Shown here: positions 9,585 to 19,125 of the stretch, one piece after another
How the letters are laid out: every line of letters begins with the position of its first letter
How positions within the stretch are numbered: the stretch's first letter is position 1
Notes under the pieces: generated by a model
Database searches by the model: none
Told to the model about the DNA's origin: nothing
Seen by the model: the letters and a program-made list of their open reading frames with translations, nothing else
Program-made: the position numbers and the translations under genes
Assembly: GCF_039729195.1 (NCBI RefSeq)
Contig: NZ_CP155796.1
Location: 1,178,001-1,242,000 of the forward strand
DNA from: Mycobacterium sp. DL
GTDB lineage: Bacteria > Actinomycetota > Actinomycetes > Mycobacteriales > Mycobacteriaceae
Direction: 5' to 3'
DNA: 64,000 nucleotides

Positions 9585-11936
9585 ATGGCCAGGGATTTCA
9601 ACGGCAAGATCGAGCTCGACATCCGCGATTCCGAGCCCGACTGGGGTCCGTTCGCCGCCCCGACGGCGCAGCCCGATGCGCCCAATGTCCTCTACCTCGT
9701 GTGGGATGACATCGGCATCGCGACGTGGGATTGCTTCGGCGGGCTCGTCGAGATGCCGACCATGAACCGGATCGCCGAACGTGGCGTGCGGCTTTCGCAG
9801 TTCCACACCACCGCGCTGTGCTCACCGACCAGGGCGTCGCTGCTGACCGGCCGCAACGCCACGACGGTGGGAATGGCGATGGTCGAAGAGTTCACCGAGG
9901 GCTTTCCCGGCATCAACGGCCGCATCCCCGATGACACCGCGCTGATCTCCGAGGTGCTTGCCGAAAACGGCTACAACACCTACTGCGTGGGCAAGTGGCA
10001 CCTGACCCCGATCGAGGAATCCAACCTCGCAGCGACCAGACGGCACTGGCCGTTGTCGCGCGGCTTCGAGCGGTTCTACGGGTTCATGGGCGGCGAGACC
10101 GACCAGTGGTATCCCGAGTTGATCCACGACGGCCACCCGGTGGAAGCGCCCGCCACCCCCGAGGAGGGTTACCACCTCTCCAAGGACATCGCCGACAAGA
10201 CAATCGAATTCATCCGCGACTCGACGATGATCGCCCCTGACAAGCCGTGGTTCTCGTATGTCTGTCCCGGTGCCGGCCACGCTCCGCACCATGTGTCCAA
10301 GGAGTGGGCAGACGGCTACACCGGCACGTTCGACATGGGGTACGAGCGCTACCGGGAGATCGTGCTGGAGAACCAGAAACGACTGGGCATCGTGCCCGCC
10401 GACACCGAACTGTCGGCGGTCAACCCCTATTCGGACGTCACCGGACCCAACGGCGAACCGTGGCCGGACCAGGACACCGTGCGGCCCTGGGATTCCCTGG
10501 GCGACGAAGAGAAGCGACTGTTCGCCCGCATGGCCGAGGTGTTCGCGGGGTTCCTGTCGTACACCGATGCCCAGATCGGGCGGATCCTGGACTATCTCGA
10601 CGAATCCGGTCAGTTGGACAACACCGTCATCGTCGTCATCTCCGACAACGGCGCCAGCGGCGAGGGCGGGCCGAACGGGTCTGTCAACGAAGGCAAGTTC
10701 TTCAACGGCTACATCGACACCGTCGAGGAGAGCATGCGGTTCTTCGACGAGTTGGGCGGTCCCACCACCTACGGCCATTACCCGATCGGCTGGGCGATGG
10801 CCTTCAACACCCCCTACAAGCTCTACAAGCGATACGCCTCCCACGAGGGCGGGATCGCCGACGCCGCAATCATCTCCTGGCCCAACGGAATCGCCGCGCA
10901 CGGCGAGGTCCGGGACAACTACGTCAACGTCTGCGACATCACGCCGACGGTGTACGACCTGCTGGACATCACCCCGCCGGCTCTGGTCAAGGGTGTCGCA
11001 CAGAAACCGCTCGACGGGGTGAGTTTCAAAGTGACACTGGAGAATCCGGCTGCGCCGACCGGCAAGGAGACGCAGTTCTACACGATGCTCGGCACCCGGG
11101 GGATCTGGCATCGGGGTTGGTTCGCCAACACCGTGCACCCCGCCGCTCCTTCTGGTTGGTCCCATTTCGACGACGACCGGTGGGAGCTGTTCCACGTCGA
11201 GGCCGATCGCAGCCAGTGCCACGACCTGGCCGGCGAGCACCCGGAGAAACTCGCCGAACTACAGGCGCTCTGGTTCGCCGAAGCCGAGAAGTACAACGGT
11301 CTGCCGTTGTCGGATCTCGGGGTGTTCGAGATGATCGGACGCTGGCGACCGTCGTTGGCCGGCGGTCGGTCCAGCTACCTGTATTACCCGAACACCGCGC
11401 CGGTACCGGTGGGGGCGTGTGTGGAGATCCAGGGACGATCCTTCTCGGTGCTCGCCGAGGTGACCGTGGACAGTCCGGATGTCGAGGGGGTGTTGTTCAA
11501 GCAGGGTGCCGGGCACGGCGGCTACGTGTTGTTCATCGCCGACGGCCGACTGCAGTTCGTCTACAACTTCTTCGGCGAAGAGGAACAGCGGGTGGTTGCG
11601 TCCGACCCCCTGTCGCCGGGCAACCACATCCTGGGTGTCGGCTACGCGCGCACCGGCACGGTCGAGGGCAGCCACACCCCACTCGGCGAGGCCACCCTCT
11701 ACGTCGACGGTTCCGCGGTCGCCACTCTGCCGGAGGTGAGGGCGCACCCGTTCATCTTCGGGCTGGCCGGGGGCGGAGTGAGCGTGGGACGCAATCTCGG
11801 ACAAGCGGTTTCGCAGGAGTACCGGGCGCCGTTCCCGTTCACCGGCGGCGCCATAGCGCAGGTGAGAGTCGACGTATCCGGCGCGCCGTACCTGGACGTG
11901 GAGCGCAACCTCGCGCTGGCCTTCGCCAGGGACTGA
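9585..11936 (+). CDS. atsA: Arylsulfatase (formylglycine-dependent)
   Basis: 783 residues. A type I sulfatase that hydrolyses sulfate esters using a formylglycine residue. The activation motif CSPTR is at 79-83, so Cys79 is the residue to be oxidised; the metal-binding DD pair is at 41-42, and the GKWH motif and VVISDNGASGEGGPNGS lie downstream. No signal peptide is evident, so it is probably cytosolic. The ~200-residue C-terminal part is beta-rich and lectin-like. It corresponds to the Rv0711 type in M. tuberculosis, also placed between S10 and spc. The formylglycine-generating enzyme two genes downstream is its expected activator. The start is supported by GGAG 5 bases upstream. Confidence 0.95.
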   Translation: MARDFNGKIELDIRDSEPDWGPFAAPTAQPDAPNVLYLVWDDIGIATWDCFGGLVEMPTMNRIAERGVRLSQFHTTALCSPTRASLLTGRNATTVGMAMVEEFTEGFPGINGRIPDDTALISEVLAENGYNTYCVGKWHLTPIEESNLAATRRHWPLSRGFERFYGFMGGETDQWYPELIHDGHPVEAPATPEEGYHLSKDIADKTIEFIRDSTMIAPDKPWFSYVCPGAGHAPHHVSKEWADGYTGTFDMGYERYREIVLENQKRLGIVPADTELSAVNPYSDVTGPNGEPWPDQDTVRPWDSLGDEEKRLFARMAEVFAGFLSYTDAQIGRILDYLDESGQLDNTVIVVISDNGASGEGGPNGSVNEGKFFNGYIDTVEESMRFFDELGGPTTYGHYPIGWAMAFNTPYKLYKRYASHEGGIADAAIISWPNGIAAHGEVRDNYVNVCDITPTVYDLLDITPPALVKGVAQKPLDGVSFKVTLENPAAPTGKETQFYTMLGTRGIWHRGWFANTVHPAAPSGWSHFDDDRWELFHVEADRSQCHDLAGEHPEKLAELQALWFAEAEKYNGLPLSDLGVFEMIGRWRPSLAGGRSSYLYYPNTAPVPVGACVEIQGRSFSVLAEVTVDSPDVEGVLFKQGAGHGGYVLFIADGRLQFVYNFFGEEEQRVVASDPLSPGNHILGVGYARTGTVEGSHTPLGEATLYVDGSAVATLPEVRAHPFIFGLAGGGVSVGRNLGQAVSQEYRAPFPFTGGAIAQVRVDVSGAPYLDVERNLALAFARD

Positions 11937-11940
11937 CACG

Positions 11941-12627
11941 ATGCGACGCGGGGTACTCGCACTGGTGCTGTGCGCCACGCTGCTGACGTCCGCGTGCACC
12001 CGCACCGACGAGGGAGTGCCCACGTCGGACGGCGAACGCCGCGCGTCCACCGCGACCTACGAGAGGCCTACCTCCGAAACAGATCCGCCGGACCCCCAAG
12101 ACGACGAGCCGGGTGTCGTGCCCACCATGGCCCCCGGCGCGGCGGGAACGGTCTGTGCGCCGGCGGAACTGCCCCCGGTGCGGACTGTGGCCCAGATATC
12201 GGACCCGGCGGCACCCACAGCCACCGTGGGCGTGCCGGACGGCTGGTCGATGTCCTCAGGCGGCGGCGATCCGGTGGGCGCTCGACTCGAGGGGCCGAGC
12301 GGCATGCGGGCCACCGTCACGATCGCCGCGACCTCACTGGCACCCGCGGCCGCGTTCCGCCGGTACTCCGACGACCTCACCGAAGACTCCGTCATGAGCA
12401 CGGTCAGCCTGCTGCCCGGCGAGATGTGCGGCTACAGCGGTCAGCAGCTGATGGGGATCCTGTCCGACGGCACCGACACCGTGCAGTACGAGGACCGACT
12501 GGTGCACGTCCCCGCGCCCGCGCAGGACTATCTGATCGCCATCCACGTCGAGGCGCCGTCGGGCACACCCGGTTTCGAGGATGCCGCGTCGCTGGTGACC
12601 GACGATTTCGAGATCGGGCTACCCTGA
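11941..12627 (+). CDS. Predicted lipoprotein of unknown function
   Basis: 228 residues. The signal sequence ends in the lipobox LTSAC (Cys19), so it is exported and probably membrane-anchored. A Thr/Pro/Asp-rich linker (~25-65) precedes a compact domain with VPDGWSMSSGGG, paired cysteines and a C-terminal FEIGLP. The 'VPxGW' opening followed by alternating strands resembles the LpqN/PsbP-Mog1 type of mycobacterial lipoprotein, and also the C-terminal domain of the ESX-4 protein at 60745-61884. It starts 4 bp after atsA and ends 5 bp before the FGE gene, so it is embedded in their operon. Its role in sulfate-ester metabolism is only suggested by position. Confidence 0.75.
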   Translation: MRRGVLALVLCATLLTSACTRTDEGVPTSDGERRASTATYERPTSETDPPDPQDDEPGVVPTMAPGAAGTVCAPAELPPVRTVAQISDPAAPTATVGVPDGWSMSSGGGDPVGARLEGPSGMRATVTIAATSLAPAAAFRRYSDDLTEDSVMSTVSLLPGEMCGYSGQQLMGILSDGTDTVQYEDRLVHVPAPAQDYLIAIHVEAPSGTPGFEDAASLVTDDFEIGLP

Positions 12628-12632
12628 CCGTC

Positions 12633-13505
12633 ATGCTCACCGACCTCGTCGAGTTGGACGGCGGAGCGTTCCGGATGGGGTCGACGCAGTTCTATCCCGA
12701 AGAGGCGCCGGTGCACACGGTCACCGTCGCGCCGTTCGCCGTGGAGCGGCACCCGGTGACCAACGCCCAGTTCGAGGCGTTCGTCGCCGACACCGGCTAC
12801 CGGACGGTCGCCGAGGTCGCCCCCGACCCCGCGCTGTTTCCCGGTGCCGCGCCGGAGGATCTGGTTCCGGGTGCGCTGGTGTTCCAGTCGACGGGCGGCC
12901 CCGTGGACCTGCGGGACTGGCGCCAGTGGTGGCGGTGGGTCCCCGGTGCGAGCTGGCGACATCCGTTCGGCCCCGGCAGTTCCATCGCGGACAAGTCCGG
13001 TCATCCGGTGGTGCAGGTCTGTTTCGCCGACGCGGCCGCATACGCCCGATGGGCGGGTCGGCGGCTGCCGACGGAAGCGGAGTGGGAGTTCGCCGCCCGC
13101 GGCGGGTCGACGGCCGTCTACCCCTGGGGTGACGAACCCGTTCCCGGCGGGCAGCTGATGGCCAACACCTGGCAGGGCAGCTTCCCGTACCGCAACGACG
13201 GTGCGCTGGGCTGGTCGGGAACCTCGCCCGTCGGCACGTTCGCGCCGAACACCTACGGCCTGCTCGACATGATCGGCAACGTGTGGGAGTGGACGACAAC
13301 CCGTTTTGCCGGCCACCACGAGGTGGGTGGTGTGGCGTCGGCGTGCTGCCCTCCGGCGGACCCGGACCCGTCGGTCAACCAGGCGCTCAAGGGCGGCTCT
13401 CACCTGTGTGCGCCGGAGTACTGCCACCGGTACCGGCCGACGGCCCGGTCACCGCAGAGCCAGGACAGCGCGACCACCCATATCGGGTTCCGCTGTGTGG
13501 TTTGA
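12633..13505 (+). CDS. Formylglycine-generating enzyme (sulfatase-modifying factor)
   Basis: 290 residues of the FGE-sulfatase fold. It converts the sulfatase Cys in CxPxR to formylglycine in a copper-dependent oxidation. Visible family features are GGAFRMGS at the N-terminus, LPTEAEWEFAARGG at 145-158, GNVWEWT at 215-221 and the catalytic pair Cys259/Cys264 (LCAPEYC), matching the C-x4-C of characterised actinobacterial FGEs. The ATG at 12633 lies 5 bp after the lipoprotein stop. It is the expected activator of AtsA (M. tuberculosis Rv0712 type). Confidence 0.93.
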   Translation: MLTDLVELDGGAFRMGSTQFYPEEAPVHTVTVAPFAVERHPVTNAQFEAFVADTGYRTVAEVAPDPALFPGAAPEDLVPGALVFQSTGGPVDLRDWRQWWRWVPGASWRHPFGPGSSIADKSGHPVVQVCFADAAAYARWAGRRLPTEAEWEFAARGGSTAVYPWGDEPVPGGQLMANTWQGSFPYRNDGALGWSGTSPVGTFAPNTYGLLDMIGNVWEWTTTRFAGHHEVGGVASACCPPADPDPSVNQALKGGSHLCAPEYCHRYRPTARSPQSQDSATTHIGFRCVV

Positions 13506-13513
13506 GCAGCGAT

Positions 13514-13557
13514 TTGGAGCATTCCCTGAGCTCACCTAGTATATGGGGGTTGCCTTG
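13514..13557 (+). promoter_or_regulatory. spc operon promoter and conserved initial transcribed sequence
   Basis: TTGGAG (13514-13519), a 17-bp spacer, TAGTAT (13537-13542), then GGGTTGCCTTG (13547-13557). The arrangement matches the S10 promoter almost base for base. The remaining 13558-13672 is a non-coding leader of about 115 nt. Confidence 0.65.
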
Positions 13558-13672
13558 GGCAGACCTCGGTTGTCTTTCACGGATGACCCTGCGTGCTCTT
13601 GGGTGACAAAGACCGCGTACGTCAGGGTCGGTAATCCTGCGTGCATACAGAAAACCCAGGTCAGGAGATCGA

Positions 13673-14041
13673 GTGATTCAGCAGGAATCGCGTCTCAAGG
13701 TCGCCGACAACACGGGCGCCAAGGAGATCTTGTGCATCCGTGTACTCGGCGGCTCGGGACGGCGCTACGCCGGCATCGGTGATGTCATCGTGGCGACCGT
13801 CAAGGACGCAATCCCGGGCGGCAACGTCAAGCGCGGCGACGTCGTGAAGGCCGTCATCGTGCGCACCGTCAAGGAGCGCCGCCGCGCCGACGGCAGCTAC
13901 ATCAAGTTCGACGAGAACGCCGCCGTCATCATCAAGCCCGACAACGATCCGCGCGGCACCCGCATCTTCGGACCGGTCGGTCGCGAACTGCGCGAGAAGC
14001 GCTTCATGAAGATCGTCTCGCTCGCCCCGGAGGTGTTGTAG
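13673..14041 (+). CDS. rplN: 50S ribosomal protein L14
   Basis: 122 residues, full length, beginning [27 protein letters not shown]14 binds 23S rRNA and contributes to an intersubunit bridge. GTG start with AGGAG upstream; first gene of the spc operon; rplX begins at the next base after the stop. Confidence 0.98.
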   Translation: MIQQESRLKVADNTGAKEILCIRVLGGSGRRYAGIGDVIVATVKDAIPGGNVKRGDVVKAVIVRTVKERRRADGSYIKFDENAAVIIKPDNDPRGTRIFGPVGRELREKRFMKIVSLAPEVL

Positions 14042-14359
14042 ATGAAGGTCCGCAAAGGCGACACGGTGCTCGTGATCTCCGGCAAGGACAAAGGTGCCAA
14101 GGGCAAGGTGCTGGTCGCCTACCCGACCCGGAACAAGGTCCTCGTCGAGGGCGTCAACCGGATCAAGAAGCACACCCCCGAATCGCGCACCGAGCGTGGT
14201 GCATCCTCGGGCGGCATCGTCACCCAGGAAGCGGCCATCTCCGTGAGCAACGTCATGGTGATCGACTCCGACGGCACGCCCACCCGCGTTGGCTACCGCA
14301 AGGACGACGAGACCGGCAAGAACGTCCGGATCGCCAAGAGCAATGGCAAGGATCTGTGA
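14042..14359 (+). CDS. rplX: 50S ribosomal protein L24
   Basis: 105 residues with the KOW motif ([21 protein letters not shown]). It is an assembly-initiating 23S-binding protein near the exit tunnel. It directly abuts rplN and lies 1 bp before rplE. Confidence 0.98.
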   Translation: MKVRKGDTVLVISGKDKGAKGKVLVAYPTRNKVLVEGVNRIKKHTPESRTERGASSGGIVTQEAAISVSNVMVIDSDGTPTRVGYRKDDETGKNVRIAKSNGKDL

Positions 14360-14360
14360 A

Positions 14361-14924
14361 ATGACCACCACTGAGAAGACCCTGCCGCGCCTCAAGCAGC
14401 GCTACCGCGAAGAGATCCGCGAGTCGCTGCAGAAGGAGTTCGGCTACGCGAACGTCATGCAGATCCCCGGCGTCGTCAAGGTCGTCGTCAACATGGGCGT
14501 CGGTGACGCCGCCCGCGACGCGAAGCTGATCAACGGCGCGGTCAACGACCTCGCCCTGATCACCGGCCAGAAGCCCGAGATCCGCAAGGCCCGCAAGTCC
14601 ATCGCCCAGTTCAAGCTGCGCGAGGGCATGCCGATCGGCGCCCGGGTCACCCTGCGCGGCGACCGGATGTGGGAGTTCCTGGACCGGTTGACCTCGATCG
14701 CGCTGCCGCGTATCCGCGACTTCCGGGGCCTGAGCCCCAAGCAGTTCGACGGCACCGGCAACTACACCTTCGGGCTCAACGAGCAGTCGATGTTCCACGA
14801 GATCAACATCGACGACATCGACCGGCCCCGCGGCATGGACATCACCGTCGTCACCTCGGCGACAAACGACGACGAAGGACGGGCGCTGTTGCGGGCCCTG
14901 GGCTTCCCGTTCAAGGAGAACTGA
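14361..14924 (+). CDS. rplE: 50S ribosomal protein L5
   Basis: 187 residues from the ATG at 14361 ([18 protein letters not shown]). An earlier in-frame ATG lies inside rplX and is not used. The L5 signatures [28 protein letters not shown] and [15 protein letters not shown] are present. L5 binds 5S rRNA and contacts P-site tRNA. Confidence 0.97.
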   Translation: MTTTEKTLPRLKQRYREEIRESLQKEFGYANVMQIPGVVKVVVNMGVGDAARDAKLINGAVNDLALITGQKPEIRKARKSIAQFKLREGMPIGARVTLRGDRMWEFLDRLTSIALPRIRDFRGLSPKQFDGTGNYTFGLNEQSMFHEINIDDIDRPRGMDITVVTSATNDDEGRALLRALGFPFKEN

Positions 14925-14928
14925 GCAG

Positions 14929-15114
14929 ATGGCAAAGAAGGCTCTGGTCAACAAGGCCAACAAGAAGCCCAAGTTCAAGGTGCGTGGCTACACGCGCTGC
15001 AACAGGTGCGGCCGCCCGCATGCGGTGTACCGCAAGTTCGGTCTCTGCCGCATCTGCCTTCGCGAGATGGCACACGCCGGCGAACTGCCCGGCGTGCAGA
15101 AGTCCAGCTGGTAA
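14929..15114 (+). CDS. rpsZ: 30S ribosomal protein S14, zinc-binding type (S14Z)
   Basis: 61 residues, the short zinc-binding form. It has CNRCGRP and, 12 residues on, CRIC, giving the C-x2-C...C-x2-C zinc ribbon. Mycobacteria normally keep a second zinc-free S14 elsewhere under Zur control; that copy is not in this window. It follows rplE by 4 bp and a 98-bp gap separates it from rpsH. Confidence 0.97.
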   Translation: MAKKALVNKANKKPKFKVRGYTRCNRCGRPHAVYRKFGLCRICLREMAHAGELPGVQKSSW

Positions 15115-15212
15115 GACAGCTCACCCCCAAACTTCAACTCCAATAACAGGTTGCGGTAGGCCTCCCGAAATCACCTCGGAGGAACCGCCGCGAGAAAGGT
15201 GAACCGGCTGTC

Positions 15213-15611
15213 ATGACCATGACGGACCCGATCGCAGACTTCCTCACACGTCTGCGCAACGCCAATTCGGCGTACCACGACGAAGTGACCCTGCCGCACA
15301 GCAAGATCAAGGCCAACATCGCCGAGATCCTCAAGGCGGAGGGCTACATCACCGACTTCCACACCGAGGACGCCCGAGTGGGCAAATCGTTGGTCGTCCA
15401 ACTCAAGTACGGCCCCAGCCGGGAGCGCAGCATCGCCGGGCTCCGCCGGGTGTCCAAGCCCGGACTGCGGGTGTACGCGAAGTCCACCAACCTGCCGCGG
15501 GTTCTCGGTGGCCTCGGCGTGGCGATCATCTCCACGTCCTCCGGCCTACTGACCGACCGCCAGGCCTCTCGACAAGGCGTGGGCGGCGAAGTCCTCGCGT
15601 ACGTCTGGTAG
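15213..15611 (+). CDS. rpsH: 30S ribosomal protein S8
   Basis: 132 residues, with [19 protein letters not shown] at the start and [20 protein letters not shown] near the end, both diagnostic. S8 is a central-domain 16S-binding protein and the translational repressor of spc in E. coli. GAGAAAGGTGAA precedes the ATG. Confidence 0.98.
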   Translation: MTMTDPIADFLTRLRNANSAYHDEVTLPHSKIKANIAEILKAEGYITDFHTEDARVGKSLVVQLKYGPSRERSIAGLRRVSKPGLRVYAKSTNLPRVLGGLGVAIISTSSGLLTDRQASRQGVGGEVLAYVW

Positions 15612-15627
15612 CGGGGGAGGAGAAACT

Positions 15628-16167
15628 ATGTCGCGCATTGGAAAGCAACCGGTTGTCATTCCCGCCGGAGTGGACGTGAACATCGACGGCCAGAAAGTGT
15701 CCGTCAAGGGCCCCAAAGGCACGCTGGAACTCGCGATCGCCGAGCCCATCTCGGTGTCCCGTGACGACGACGGCGCCGTGGTGATCGCCCGGCCCGACGA
15801 CGAGCGGCGCAACCGCTCGCTGCACGGGCTCTCCCGGACACTGGTGGCCAACCTGGTCACGGGTGTGACCGAGGGGTACACCACCAAGATGGAGATCTTC
15901 GGCGTCGGCTACCGCGTGGTCGCCAAGGGCAACACGCTGGAGTTCGCGCTGGGTTACAGCCACCCGGTGATCATCGAGGCTCCGGAGGGCATCACCTTCG
16001 CGGTGGAGACGCCCACCAAGTTCTCGATCTCGGGTATCGACAAGCAGAAGGTCGGACAGATCTCGGCGAACATCCGTCGGCTGCGCCGCCCGGACCCGTA
16101 CAAGGGCAAGGGCGTTCGCTACGAGGGTGAGCAGATCCGTCGCAAGGTCGGAAAGACGGGTAAGTAA
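15628..16167 (+). CDS. rplF: 50S ribosomal protein L6
   Basis: 179 residues made of the two repeated L6 domains: [20 protein letters not shown] at the start, and [14 protein letters not shown] near the C-terminus. It is located at the GTPase-associated centre. The rplR ATG follows immediately after the stop. Confidence 0.98.
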   Translation: MSRIGKQPVVIPAGVDVNIDGQKVSVKGPKGTLELAIAEPISVSRDDDGAVVIARPDDERRNRSLHGLSRTLVANLVTGVTEGYTTKMEIFGVGYRVVAKGNTLEFALGYSHPVIIEAPEGITFAVETPTKFSISGIDKQKVGQISANIRRLRRPDPYKGKGVRYEGEQIRRKVGKTGK

Positions 16168-16590
16168 ATGGCTACCAAGACAAATGGCCAAGCGGGGACC
16201 AAAGACACCGTACGCAAGCCGGTGGGGCAGAACATCTCCGAGGCACGGCGGACGTCGCGACTGCGTCGGCACGCCCGGCTGCGCAAGAAGGTGTCCGGCA
16301 CCGCGGAGCGGCCCCGCCTGATGGTCAACCGCTCGGCACGCCACATCCACGTGCAGTTGGTCGACGATCTGGAAGGCGTCACGCTGGCCGCGGCGTCCTC
16401 GATCGAGGCGGACGTGCGTGCCCTCGACGGAGACAAGAAGGCACACAGCACCAAGGTCGGACAGCTCATCGCCGAGCGTGCGAAGTCCGCGGGTATCAGC
16501 GAGGTCGTCTTCGACCGCGGTGGTTACACCTACGGCGGCCGGATCGCGGCGCTGGCCGACGCGGCGCGCGAGGGCGGGCTGAAGTTCTGA
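16168..16590 (+). CDS. rplR: 50S ribosomal protein L18
   Basis: 140 residues. A non-conserved polar N-terminal ~25 residues precede the L18 core ([59 protein letters not shown]). It binds 5S rRNA with L5. Confidence 0.97.
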   Translation: MATKTNGQAGTKDTVRKPVGQNISEARRTSRLRRHARLRKKVSGTAERPRLMVNRSARHIHVQLVDDLEGVTLAAASSIEADVRALDGDKKAHSTKVGQLIAERAKSAGISEVVFDRGGYTYGGRIAALADAAREGGLKF

Positions 16591-16621
16591 TGACCTTTTT
16601 CCAAGAGACCGGAAGGATTGC

Positions 16622-17302
16622 ATGATGGCCGAGCAGGCTGTTGGAGCCGGCGGGCCGTCGAGCTCCGAAGGTAGGGGCGGACGCTCCGATGACCGTGGTG
16701 GCCGTGGCCGCCGTGACGACCGTGGTGGCCGTGGAGGCCGCGACGGTGGTGACAAGAGCAACTTCATCGAGCGCGTGGTCGCGATCAACCGCGTGTCCAA
16801 GGTGGTCAAGGGTGGCCGTCGGTTCAGCTTCACCGCATTGGTGATCGTGGGCGACGGCGCCGGCATGGTCGGTGTCGGATACGGCAAGGCCAAGGAAGTT
16901 CCGGCCGCCATCGCCAAGGGTGTCGAAGAGGCGCGCAAGGGCTTCTTCCGCGTCCCGCTCATCGGCGGCACGATCGTGCATCCGGTGCAGGGTGAGGCCG
17001 CAGCGGGTGTCGTGATGCTGCGTCCGGCCAGCCCGGGTACCGGTGTGATCGCCGGCGGCGCCGCCCGTGCGGTGCTGGAATGCGCGGGTGTGCACGACAT
17101 CCTGGCCAAGTCGCTGGGCAGCGACAACGCGATCAACGTCGTGCACGCGACCGTTGCGGCGCTCAAGCAGCTGCAGCGCCCCGAAGAGGTCGCGGCCCGC
17201 CGCGGCCTGCCGATCGAAGATGTAGCGCCCGCAGGCATGCTCCGGGCCCGCCGTGAGGCGGAAGCCGTGGCCGCCAGCGCAGCGCGTGAGGGAACGGCTT
17301 AA
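16622..17302 (+). CDS. rpsE: 30S ribosomal protein S5
   Basis: About 226 residues. A Gly/Arg/Asp-rich N-terminal extension with RGG-like repeats (~15-42) precedes the S5 double-stranded RNA-binding domain ([21 protein letters not shown]) and the C-terminal domain. S5 governs decoding fidelity and is the classical spectinomycin-resistance locus. Two adjacent ATGs (16622 and 16625) share the GGAAGG site, and the second is equally likely. Confidence 0.97.
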   Translation: MMAEQAVGAGGPSSSEGRGGRSDDRGGRGRRDDRGGRGGRDGGDKSNFIERVVAINRVSKVVKGGRRFSFTALVIVGDGAGMVGVGYGKAKEVPAAIAKGVEEARKGFFRVPLIGGTIVHPVQGEAAAGVVMLRPASPGTGVIAGGAARAVLECAGVHDILAKSLGSDNAINVVHATVAALKQLQRPEEVAARRGLPIEDVAPAGMLRARREAEAVAASAAREGTA

Positions 17303-17307
17303 CCACC

Positions 17308-17487
17308 ATGGCAGAACTCAAGATCACCCAGGTGCGCAGCACCATCGGTGCGCGCTGGAAGCAGCGGGAGTCCTTGCGGACTCTCGGTCTGCGCAAGATC
17401 CGCCAGTCCGTGGTTCGGGAGGACAACTCCCAGACCCGCGGGCTGATCAAGACCGTCCACCACCTCGTGACGGTTGAGGAGGTCTAA
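17308..17487 (+). CDS. rpmD: 50S ribosomal protein L30
   Basis: A 59-residue gene between rpsE and rplO. The translation [20 protein letters not shown], with [15 protein letters not shown] after it, is L30. It follows rpsE by 5 bp and precedes rplO by 5 bp. Confidence 0.96.
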   Translation: MAELKITQVRSTIGARWKQRESLRTLGLRKIRQSVVREDNSQTRGLIKTVHHLVTVEEV

Positions 17488-17492
17488 ACACG

Positions 17493-17933
17493 ATGACAAT
17501 CAAGTTGCACGATCTGCGGCCCGCTCCGGGCTCGAAGACGGCGAAGACCCGCGTGGGTCGCGGTGAGGGTTCCAAGGGTAAGACCGCCGGCCGCGGCACC
17601 AAGGGCACCAAGGCGCGCAAGAACGTCCCCGCGACGTTCGAGGGCGGCCAGATGCCGATCCACATGCGTCTGCCGAAGCTCAAGGGGTTCAAGAACCGCT
17701 TTCGCACCGAGTACGACGTCGTCAACGTCGGCGACATCAACAGGCTGTTCCCCAACGGCGGCACCATCGGTGTCGACGAGCTGGTGGCCGCCGGTGCGGC
17801 GCGCAAGAACACCCTGGTGAAGGTCCTCGGCGACGGCAAACTGACCGTCAAGGTCGACGTCACCGCCAACAAGTTCAGTGGCAGCGCGCGGGACAAGATC
17901 ACCGCCGCAGGTGGCACCGCAACCGAACTCTGA
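17493..17933 (+). CDS. rplO: 50S ribosomal protein L15
   Basis: 146 residues: [20 protein letters not shown], then a Gly/Lys-rich extended region ([14 protein letters not shown]) and the C-terminal globular part. A late-assembly 50S protein and the last gene of spc here. secY, which often follows rplO, is 6 kb away. Confidence 0.98.
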   Translation: MTIKLHDLRPAPGSKTAKTRVGRGEGSKGKTAGRGTKGTKARKNVPATFEGGQMPIHMRLPKLKGFKNRFRTEYDVVNVGDINRLFPNGGTIGVDELVAAGAARKNTLVKVLGDGKLTVKVDVTANKFSGSARDKITAAGGTATEL

Positions 17934-17946
17934 GCACACGTCTGGA

Positions 17947-17978
17947 CAGGAAACCCCCGCTTCGGCGGGGGTTTCCTG
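17947..17978 (+). terminator. Terminator of the spc operon
   Basis: A perfect 14-bp stem (17947-17960 with 17965-17978) is closed by a TTCG tetraloop. The lower stem is A/T-rich (GGAAA/TTTCC) and there is no distinct U-tract after it. This is the strongest hairpin seen in the window and lies 14 bp after the rplO stop. Confidence 0.85.
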
Positions 17979-18015
17979 CGTTGTCGCCGGTAACGCCTAC
18001 CGCGCCCGGCGCGAT

Positions 18016-18021
18016 TAGACT
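18016..18021 (+). promoter_or_regulatory. -10 element of the DUF732 gene
   Basis: TAGACT lies 30 bp upstream of the ATG, just after the spc terminator. No convincing -35 is seen. The same hexamer serves as the proposed secY -10 at 23778-23783. Confidence 0.4.
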
Positions 18022-18050
18022 CTGCGTACACCCATCGAGGAGAAACCCCA

Positions 18051-18398
18051 ATGACCCGTGACCTACGCGCCGTCGCCGCAGTGATGGTCGCCGCAGGATT
18101 CTCCCTGTTCGCCGCCGCGGCCCCCGCGGTTGCCGAGACCCCCGACGAACAATTCACCCAGGCGGTGGACGCCATGGGCATCGAGGTGGAACCCGGCACC
18201 GACCTCCCCGCGGTGGGCCAGCAGGTCTGCGAGATGTTCGCGACCCAGGTGGTGACCAGCGTCAACCCGGTGCCCGCGGTGCGCGGTGTGGTGACCACGC
18301 TGCAGAACAGCGGCATCAGCCGCGAACAGGCAGTGGGTCTGATGCGCGCCTCGGTGGGCGTCTACTGCCCCCAGCAGGCCCGGTTCATCGGACGCTGA
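18051..18398 (+). CDS. DUF732 secreted protein
   Basis: 115 residues. An Ala-rich signal peptide ends near AVAE (~29-30). The mature DUF732 domain begins DEQFTQAVDAMGIE and carries the two conserved cysteines (QQVCEMF and VYCPQQA) expected to form a disulfide. DUF732 is a small helical exported family largely restricted to mycobacteria, with no established function. GAGGAGA precedes the ATG. The 3' end overlaps the convergent hydrolase by 14 bp. Confidence 0.9.
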   Translation: MTRDLRAVAAVMVAAGFSLFAAAAPAVAETPDEQFTQAVDAMGIEVEPGTDLPAVGQQVCEMFATQVVTSVNPVPAVRGVVTTLQNSGISREQAVGLMRASVGVYCPQQARFIGR

Positions 18399-19125
18399 GG
18401 TGAGCGTCGAAGAACTCGACGATCCGCGACCACGCGTCCTCTGACTCCGGTTCGGAGAACCTGAAACCGGGGATGTGCTCGAACACCCGCAGGCGCCAGG
18501 GTGCGTCGCGCCAGTCGTTCATGAAGGAGTGCCCGACGTCGGGGTATTCCTTGACATCGTGCGGCACTGCGCCCTCGGTCAGTATCGACTCCAGGCGCGC
18601 ACTGTGGCCTTTCAGAGACGGGTCGCGGGCGCCATAGCTGGCGACCACCGGACAGCTTCGGCGCAGAGCATCGGCATCGTCGGCGGACCGCGGCCAGTTG
18701 CCGTAATTGGGTGCGGTGGCGTCGAATACGCCCCGGGGTGCCAGCAGCAGGCAGAAGCCGCCCCCGATGCAGAATCCGACCGAACCCACGGTGCCGGTGC
18801 AGTCCGGGCGACCCGCCAACTGATCGCGCGCGCCGACTATCTCGTCGACTGCCGGACCAGCCCCGCTGCGTAGTGCGCGCACCATCGCCATCACACAGCG
18901 GAGCTGCCGACCCGGTTCGATCAGGTTGGGCGCCAACGCGAGAAAGCCCGCCGCGGCGAGCCGGTCGCAGGCACGGCGGATGTCGTGGGACAGCCCGCCG
19001 ACGTCGTGGATGACGACCACGCCGGGCCAGGGCCCGTCGCCGTCGGGGATCGAGAGGTGCTGTGGGGCTGAGACGAGAATGTCCACGGATTCGACGGTAC
19101 AGATCGTCGGTACGCTGAAACGCAT
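18385..19125 (-). CDS. Dienelactone hydrolase family protein
   Basis: 246 residues from the ATG at 19123-19125. An alpha/beta hydrolase with a Cys nucleophile: GFCIGGGF matches the G-x-C-x-G-G elbow, the Asp is in SYGARDPSL and the His in PDVGHSFMNDW. The family cleaves dienelactones and related cyclic or carboxylic esters, and many members act on unknown substrates. The chosen ATG shares GCATGC with the divergent sppA ATG. A GTG at 19086 would remove the overlap and cannot be excluded. Confidence 0.88.
   Translation of the reverse strand: MRFSVPTICTVESVDILVSAPQHLSIPDGDGPWPGVVVIHDVGGLSHDIRRACDRLAAAGFLALAPNLIEPGRQLRCVMAMVRALRSGAGPAVDEIVGARDQLAGRPDCTGTVGSVGFCIGGGFCLLLAPRGVFDATAPNYGNWPRSADDADALRRSCPVVASYGARDPSLKGHSARLESILTEGAVPHDVKEYPDVGHSFMNDWRDAPWRLRVFEHIPGFRFSEPESEDAWSRIVEFFDAHLSVR

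Noticed and set aside
10247..11986. Long frame overlapping atsA in another register
   Set aside because: Arg-rich translation with no domain; the sulfatase frame carries the CSPTR motif and full-length fold.
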